NCBI GenBank assembly: GCA_014058105.1
Contig: JACGCM010002772.1
Location: forward strand, 62,001-126,000
DNA from: Kingdonia uniflora
Lineage: Eukaryota; Streptophyta; Magnoliopsida; Ranunculales; Circaeasteraceae
DNA length: 64,000 bases
Direction of reading: 5' to 3'
Shown: positions 58,338-64,000 of the stretch, piece after piece
Numbering within the stretch: the stretch's first letter is position 1
Layout of the letters: every line of letters begins with the position of its first letter
Notes under the pieces: model-generated
Databases searched by the model: none
Seen by the model: the letters and a program-made list of their open reading frames with translations, nothing else
What the model was told of the DNA's origin: nothing
Made by a program: the position numbers and the translations under genes

Positions 58338-59892
58338 ATGACCCAGGTTCGTTAGGCTCTTTTGCGGCAGCTAACCACTTCAAGGGATTGATGGAATTTT
58401 AAATTTTGCTTTAGTAGAATGTGGACCATAAGAAACTTCACAAGCAAAGAATTTTTGGGTCTAGATATGTTGTTCATCGATGAGAACGTAAGTACATCCT
58501 TAATACTTACAAACTACCCAAAACAAATTAGGACATTTTGAGTTTAGTCCCACCTACAAACTTAATACTTTCCTTTAGTCCCCGAGTTTTTGAAAAATGT
58601 ACTTTTGGTCTCCAAATGACCGTTCAGCCCCAGTTGAAGTCTATTTTTATTCTGAAGTACCTAATCTACCCTCACGTAATTTCAGATAATATGTAACAAG
58701 TTGTTTGCACGTATAAGCCACATGAGGGTAGATTAGATACTTTAGGGCAAAAGTAGACTTTCAATTAGGGTTGACCTATGGTCAAAGGCTATTTGGGGAC
58801 CAAAAGTGCATTTTTCAACAACTTGGGAACTAAAGTCAAATATCCAGTTTACAGGTGGGACTAAACTCAAAATATCCCAAAAAAATTCAATGCAATTATA
58901 ATATAGTGCTTTCATGTTAAGATTTTAACTAAAATTATGTTATTGAATACTCAGGAGGATCAAATACATGTATCGGCTCTGAGAGACATTATTCCACAGT
59001 TCAACAACTTACTTAAAGATGGAAAAATTTTCCATGTAGAGAAGTTTAACGTTTCTAAAATTAATGGAACTTATCGACCTATTATTGATGGTGAATATAA
59101 GATTTTCTTCAAAAATGACACCATAGTGAAGAGATTCGCAGACCAAACTCTACCGATACCATTCTACAAATTATCTTTTGTCGAGTTTAATGAAATACCT
59201 CATAGATATAACCAACCAAAATATCTTATAGGTATTCACTACTAACCTTATTTTCTATAATACTCACAATAGCTAAAGATTTATAATTTTATCAATAAAT
59301 ATTTAATATAGATATTATCGGGAAACTAAAGGCCATAACAAAAATTGAATTGGTCAACAAATAAAATGGAGAGACATCCCCAAAACAGGATCTACTTCTT
59401 GAAAATGTGTGGTAAGAAGATCAGTTAGTATGAAATTATACATGTACACATTTTTTTATCTATATTTTAATAATTATTCTTTAAATCTTCAATATAGTGG
59501 ATCAATAATAAAAATTACTAATAGATCTGGAACTAGAGGTAAATTTTTTGTTTCTGCCTCCAAAAGAAAAGATATATTCCAAATTGATTTGCTATATTAT
59601 GACCAATTATATATATTTAGAGATCATTTTCTCATTATTCTTACATAATTTAAATTTTGTCCCAATGATTGTGTACCAAAACTTATAGAAAAACAAACAA
59701 GACTTGGTTGAGCAAGTTCTCCAAAAGTTAGTTGATTTTACCTACATCTTCCAATTCAAAATAACTGAGTATAATACAACAAGTGGGATAAGGAACATTA
59801 CAGTGTCAAAATTATGGGCAATAGAAACTACGCTTGAGTCTACTGAGATGGCGAACACACCTACATTATGGATAAATTCATGTTGTTTCTAA
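58338..59892 (+). pseudogene. RPA1-like gene 2 (Helitron-associated)
   Basis: Exon 1 (58338-58487) runs from MTQVR to FSRMWTIRNFTSKEFLGLDM and FIDEN. Exon 2 (58955-59231) is an OB-fold DBD-A (EDQIHVSALRDIIPQFNNLL; EKFNVSKINGTYRP; YKIFF). Exon 3 (59312-59411) starts with the bases that complete an Asp codon and reads DIIGKLKAITKIELVNK, typical of DBD-B. The last part, 59704-59892 (FTYIFQFKITEYNTTSGIRN; TVSKLWAIE), resembles DBD-C. Splice phases agree at both junctions. Lesions: stops at codons 6 and 18 of exon 1 and after NK in exon 3. A MITE sits in intron 1. It would bind single-stranded DNA during Helitron movement or repair. Confidence 0.82.
58528..58880. mobile_element. Hairpin MITE in intron 1 of RPA-like gene 2
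   Basis: A palindromic unit of about 353 bp. The left arm starts TTAGGACATTTTGAGTTTAG and the right arm ends with its near complement (CTAAACTCAAAATATCCCAA). The arms pair over more than 100 bp, through CTTTTGGTC..CAAATGA and ACCTAATCTACCCTCA. No clear target-site duplication was found, so the superfamily is not assigned. Confidence 0.8.
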
Positions 59893-60494
59893 TTTTTATT
59901 TAAATAATTAATCAATATGTAACATAAAAAATTGGATGAAAATAATTCGATCAAGGGTTCACCCGACTTTCAATCAAGCTTGAAGTTATTATTTTTATGC
60001 ACCTGCCAATTTATTTTACTAACTATATGCAATTGAAACAACTGTATACTTTTATTACAATAATTATACTAATATTTTTTAATTACAAGGAAAATATTCA
60101 ATAGCAACTTCAACTGATGAGGGGATTTCTCACAAAAAATGAAATAAAACAAACAATACCTAAAAATAAGTACAATGGCTTCTAACGCTGAAAAGGTAAA
60201 TCTTACAAAAATATTTTGAGTCCATCATATTTCTTTCATATTTATGCAAGAATTAGTCATAATATATATAAATTAACAAATCCTCTCCAATGTTTAATGC
60301 AGAATATTAAATTGTCATAAATCCTTCTAGAAGACCAATTACATCTCCAAATATCTAACTTGCCTTATTATGTTTACTTTATTCTTAATGTTAATGAAGG
60401 CTTCCAAAGATCTTATTACATATATTTATTACGATTAGAATGAATGAATGTTGTTTCCACCTTTTCAATATTCATACTTGATGAAATGTTTTTC
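59893..60494. other. Gene-free stretch after RPA-like gene 2
   Basis: AT-rich. Near 60110-60150 an open piece reads STDEGISHKK, which could be the acidic-basic tail of the RPA-like protein. Nothing else recognised; I could not find a Helitron 3' hairpin with a CTRR end. Confidence 0.4.
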
Positions 60495-60755
60495 AATAGC
60501 CCATCAAAAGAAAGGGGAGAAGAGTTTGTTAGGATTTGTGAAATGTCCTAGAGAGTTAGTGAAATAAAGTGGCAATGAATTAGCACTCGACAATATGCTC
60601 AAGTATGTTTAGTCCTTTTTGCTCTTATGACTATTCTATATTAGGGACGATCTTGGGCATCAACTTTGCGAAGGTAATATATTTTGATCTCCCTCTCTTT
60701 TTATCTCATTATAGGAGTTCTTTATCCATTTAGCCTGTGTATTCATCTAAACTCA
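60495..60755 (+). repeat. Dispersed repeat, copy 2 (first copy at 4211-4515)
   Basis: Same orientation as copy 1, with CCCATCAAA..AAAGGG, TGGCAATGAATTAGCAC and ATATTAGGGACG, then ATTATAGGAGTTCTTTATCC. The CT/CA microsatellite of copy 1 is absent. It ends about 100 bp before the first laccase homology. Confidence 0.6.
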
Positions 60756-60850
60756 TAATTCATGTCCCTAACAACTTACCTTACAACCTAACCATTCACT
60801 GGTAAGTCATACTTATTTATTGAACCATTGTATAATTCGCGCATTATAAT

Positions 60851-62056
60851 CATAATGTGACACATCACTAATGGTATCAAGTTTACGTTGTTGATTATAA
60901 AATGCAGGCACGACATATTTCATATGCGAAGTTAGTGGCCTGATGGTCCTGCGTATGTGACCCAATGTCCTATACTTACAGGGAATAGCTATACTAATAT
61001 ATTCAAAATCATCCTGCAAGAAGGGACTCTCTAGTGGCATGCTCACATTTCATGGCTCCGAGCAACTGTTTATAGTGCCCTCATCATCTGTCCCACACAC
61101 GGCCGTTCATATCCTTTCGTAAAACCTCACAAGGAGATCCCTATATTATTAGGTTAAAAAACTAACAACAACAAACCTGTACATGATCATCATTCTATAT
61201 TATGGTTTGTTGTTCTTTAATACATGATGTATTTGAAATTACAGGGAATTGGTTTAATCGTAATTGTCGATATCGAAATGGAGGCTCAAGCAGTTGGGGT
61301 CACACCCGATGAATTTGTCATATTTCCAATCAATAGTCGAACTGGCGATCTATACCCATGTTCCAATTGACCCAAAGGTAAGCTATGAGTTAGTGCAGTT
61401 TCATTAGGTTTGCTCCCTAGGCAATATTAACTTGAGGGTAATGACAACTTTTTTATTTGTCTATTCGATTTACGGTAACAAACGGCAGATACACATAAAT
61501 TGGTTGTCGTACAAGGTAAGACTTACCTTCTACGGATTATTAACGTGACACTTAATTATTAGCTTTTTTTCAAGATTTCCAATCATAAATTAATAGTAGT
61601 AGCCATTGATGCCTTATATACCAACCCTTAAGAAACTGATGTTGTTGTCCTTGGTCCTGGCCACACGACTGATGTCTTCCTCACTGCGAACCAATGCGTG
61701 GGGAGCTACTATATGAGGCACCACTCTTACCAGCCTTCAACGACACACCCACTAATTTTAAATTCTACTGAAATCTAACGGTTTTAACAACCAGACCCCA
61801 TTGAATTGTTGTGGTGCTAATGTTACCTTTTAATACAATAGTGCAAGTGGTATTACAAATTACTGGAGTAATTGTAGCAGAGAGCCATCTAATACACCTC
61901 ATGGATTCAACTTCCATATCATAAAATAAGGGTTTGGGAATTACAATCAAGAAAGAGATGGAAAGAATTTTAACTTTGTTAACCTGTAAATGCATAGTAC
62001 TATTATCATACCAGGTAGAGGATGTACTGTGATCAGATTCCACTTAGACCATCCAG
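60851..62056 (+). pseudogene. Laccase (multicopper oxidase) pseudogene fragment
   Basis: Laccases are secreted copper enzymes that oxidise phenols, for example in lignin formation. Recognised in order: a damaged HNVT.H..GIK (type-2 copper loop) at 60851-60889; exon 60908-61152 with [26 protein letters not shown] and [14 protein letters not shown]; exon 61245-61377 with VTPDEFVIFP and GDLYPCS; and exon 61489-62056 with VQGKTYLLRIIN, VVAIDALYTNP, ETDVVVLGPGHTTDV, GSYYM, LPAFNDTP, FNTIVQVVLQITG and GFGNYNQERDGKNFNFVN. Introns fall between these blocks with GT/AG signals. Lesions: TGG to TAG at 61032-61034, a TAA after TNP, a deletion near 61720 and a lost base before HGFNF. The first exon and the final HCH copper exon are missing. 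Confidence 0.88.
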
Positions 62057-62671
62057 GTAAATTTGATCATTACTATTCTTAATTATGAATGCTACAATAT
62101 GGATTTGATGATTCTTTGAACTGATTATGTAACGGTTTGATCCTTTTATTTTGTAACGACTTATTAATGATAAAGTGTTTGTTGAATCGAGCTGCTGATG
62201 TAGAGGTCGAGAATGAGAAGTAAACTCTTCTTTGTACTTATTCCATAGTGTGCCATGGAATTATATGTTGATGAGGTCAAGTAAATGTATGATGGCCAAA
62301 GATGAGGCTTGAGTTCGAGATCCCGAATAGGCCACTACAACTGCCCCCTCTAAGCAAGGAGTTCGAGAAGCATAATGGGCGAGTGGTGTTAGCTGAGAAA
62401 CCTCATTAATATTGTATTCAATACCAAGGGATTATTTTTAATATTCTTTCATGCATATCTGCTGTAGTTGTAGGGTTCCCTAGAACCAGTAGTTTTGGTC
62501 AAGACTGCTATATTGGAATTTATTCAAAGATTAGAAATTTGGAACATAACATTAATGAAGGTTTTGGTATAAATGCTGCTATGGTTTGCAGTGACAGTTA
62601 TTTATTCGTCAAGTATTTCCTTTATTCTATATCTTTTGCAACTATTCTCTCTGTGACAATTTTGCTAAGAA

Positions 62672-62990
62672 GATGGTAACCACCAGATGTCAATCGTACG
62701 AGGCTAGGGTTCTTAACAAGGTGTAAGAGCTGTGGTTTCGGTACTTTGGGACCCAGTCCCTGGACTTTCCTACTTCTATTCCAGTGCGTCATACCTACCA
62801 TGGTATGACGTATGTAGAGGTAGATGAGGAATATGATGATTACTACCAAATGGTATGTTTTCACTATATGGTGACGTCGGGGTAGGGGCGCAGGGATGGT
62901 CTGCATCTTCTAGCAGAGGAGGCAGTTATAGCAGCGGATAAAGCGGCTGGTGTTCGTCTAAGGAAGTCTTATCGGTACCCAATTGGTGAG
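62672..62990 (+). pseudogene. Antisense gene C of element D
   Basis: ATG at 62672 (MVTTRCQSYEARVLNKV, then TAA), continuing LWFRYFGTQSLDFPTS, TYHGMTYVEVDEEYDDYYQM, a stop, and LHLLAEEAVIAADKAAG. It aligns with gene C of C2 (LKYFGDQSLEMS; YQGMSKEEV..AEEEFYYK). The start is also close to gene A (EARVLN). Two stops. The gene lies just inside the LTR, as in C2. Confidence 0.6.
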
Positions 62991-64000
62991 TGGATTCAAT
63001 AAAAATAGAATCATTCTTCTTTCTCTGCCACGCGGGGGTGGTGGGGGTTATGGAAGAAGAAGGAAGATGGAGATTGGAAGCATTCATCAATTCTTTATCA
63101 TCAGGCTCTATTGCAACCATTATCTTTTTTCTTAAAGAAATGTTTTAGTCTGTAAACTGATGTAATATAATATTGAGATCACTCTATAAGAAAGTTCTGA
63201 GATTCTGTAAGAAATATTCAAGATAATAAAAATTTCTTGTTATGTGCCAATTTTGTATTGTAATTCGAACTAAAAAATATATATTTAACATACTTATGTA
63301 ATGCCCTATTTGATAAAGAAAACTAAAAAATGAGAATGGTAACTCGAACTATTGATGGATCAAAGTTTGTGATAGAAAGTGGAAATAACATAAAAGAATT
63401 CTGGAGATCGAAAATAGGTTGAAGTGGGAAACTTAATTGTGTTGAACTGATAGAAGTTCTTGGTGCGAGCTACCTGACATCAATCTATGGTAGAATTGAT
63501 GTGCTGAATAAAAAAATTGAACTGCAACAAAATTGGTATGCATGTAAATCAACTAAGATATTAGGAAGTGAGTTAGAAAAGAGATGATCAAAATATAATA
63601 AGGTCACTTGGAGAAGCCAAACTCAAATAATTGGCTAGCATGATCGTAATGCTTGAGATGTGATTGGTATGTGTACGGGTTGTTGATCTTGGTGACGCAA
63701 TTATGAGAATGCTTTTGTCAATCTGTTTGTAGGATTTTGAATCGGTCAGCCTAGAATTACATAAGACTATGTTATGCGAACTGGTTGTAGAATTTTTGAT
63801 CTGCCATCTTGGAATTGTGTATTGGTATTCAACAAAGTTGTCATTTGTAATATGCGTGCATCCGTGGTCTAGGTCGCTAGAGTTCCAATGAACTGCACCC
63901 TTTTGTAGGAGTCCAAGTATGCTGCTTACATACTATAAGTATCCTTTGTTGGTGATAGAGAATGTTTACTTCGTACTTCAATATCCTGGTGATTTGGTCC
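62991..64000. other. Internal region of element D without a clear gene
   Basis: A G-rich patch lies at 63030-63055. A short ORF from 63329 (MRMVTRTIDGSKFVIE) is where gene A would be expected, but the similarity is too weak to call. The rest is AT-rich to the window end. Confidence 0.4.

Larger units (their letters stand above)
7244..59892 (+). mobile_element. Helitron footprint (host of three nested LTR elements)
   Basis: Helitron parts occur in one orientation: the repeated N-terminal region, Rep/helicase (23347-27569) and two RPA1-like genes (41340 and 58338). Removing C1 (14315 bp), B (8284 bp) and C2 (14166 bp) leaves about 16 kb, a reasonable size for an autonomous plant Helitron. Extra copies of the Rep/helicase 3' end at 37.3 and 37.5 kb suggest that more than one Helitron copy may contribute. 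I could not locate the 5' TC end or the 3' hairpin with CTRR, so the outer limits are those of the recognised parts, not true termini. Confidence 0.5.
62158..64000 (-). mobile_element. Tat-lineage element D, 3' end
   Basis: Minus-strand order as in C2: LTR remnant ending ACTACA at 62339, a polypurine-like complement (CTGCCCCCTCT) at 62341-62351, then antisense gene C at 62672. The LTR remnant is short (about 180 bp visible) and only weakly like the C2 LTR, so its left edge is a guess; the laccase intron reaches to about this point. The body continues beyond the window. Confidence 0.6.

Noticed and set aside
60813..61046. Minus-strand 77-codon ORF
   Set aside because: It overlaps the laccase exon on the plus strand, which explains the open frame.
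61765..62043. Minus-strand 92-codon ORF
   Set aside because: Shadow of the last laccase exon.

Overview
The window looks like repeat-dense heterochromatin of a flowering plant, probably a eudicot. It is AT-rich and filled with plant-specific Ty3/gypsy elements (Tat and Tekay lineages), a plant-type Helitron with RPA-like genes, a hairpin MITE and a degenerate laccase. No intact host gene, tRNA, rRNA or CRISPR array was seen. Almost every coding region is broken by stop codons and frameshifts; several lesions are TGG to TAG or CGA to TGA, as expected after decay of methylated DNA.

Layout. 1-3356: 5' part of a minus-strand Tat element (A), cut by the window edge. 3357-7243: non-coding, with a repeat also found at 60.5 kb and a possible LTR-like stretch. 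About 7244-59892: remains of one or more plus-strand Helitrons, with a repeated N-terminal region (7244-8208 and 22524-22985), a Rep/helicase pseudogene (23347-27569) and two RPA1-like pseudogenes (41340-41833 and 58338-59892). Three LTR retrotransposons sit inside this footprint: Tat element C1 (8209-22523, plus), Tekay chromovirus B (28246-36529, minus) and Tat element C2 (43320-57485, minus). Target-site duplications of 5 bp support them: TTGTG for B, ATACC for C2 and a decayed GGAAC for C1. 60851-62056: laccase pseudogene with introns. 62158-64000: 3' end of another Tat element (D), running off the window.

How the parts work together. In both complete Tat elements the order is LTR, gag, protease, RT, RNase H, a second (archaeal-type) RNase H, integrase, a block of about 155-160 bp tandem repeats, then about 6 kb of genes on the opposite strand, then the polypurine tract and 3' LTR. 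The antisense block has a small gene (called gene A here) and a long gene (gene B) that I resolve into six exons encoding a globular N-terminal part and a long coiled-coil C-terminal part. Exon order is the same in C1 and C2, and in C1 the splice phases of the first four exons fit. Element C2 also has a paralogue of gene A (gene C), and element D has a copy of gene C. This antisense module is the most unusual content here. Extra antisense ORFs are known from Tat-lineage elements such as Grande of maize; the multi-exon structure, the gene A/C duplication and the weaker decay relative to gag-pol are my reading of this sequence.
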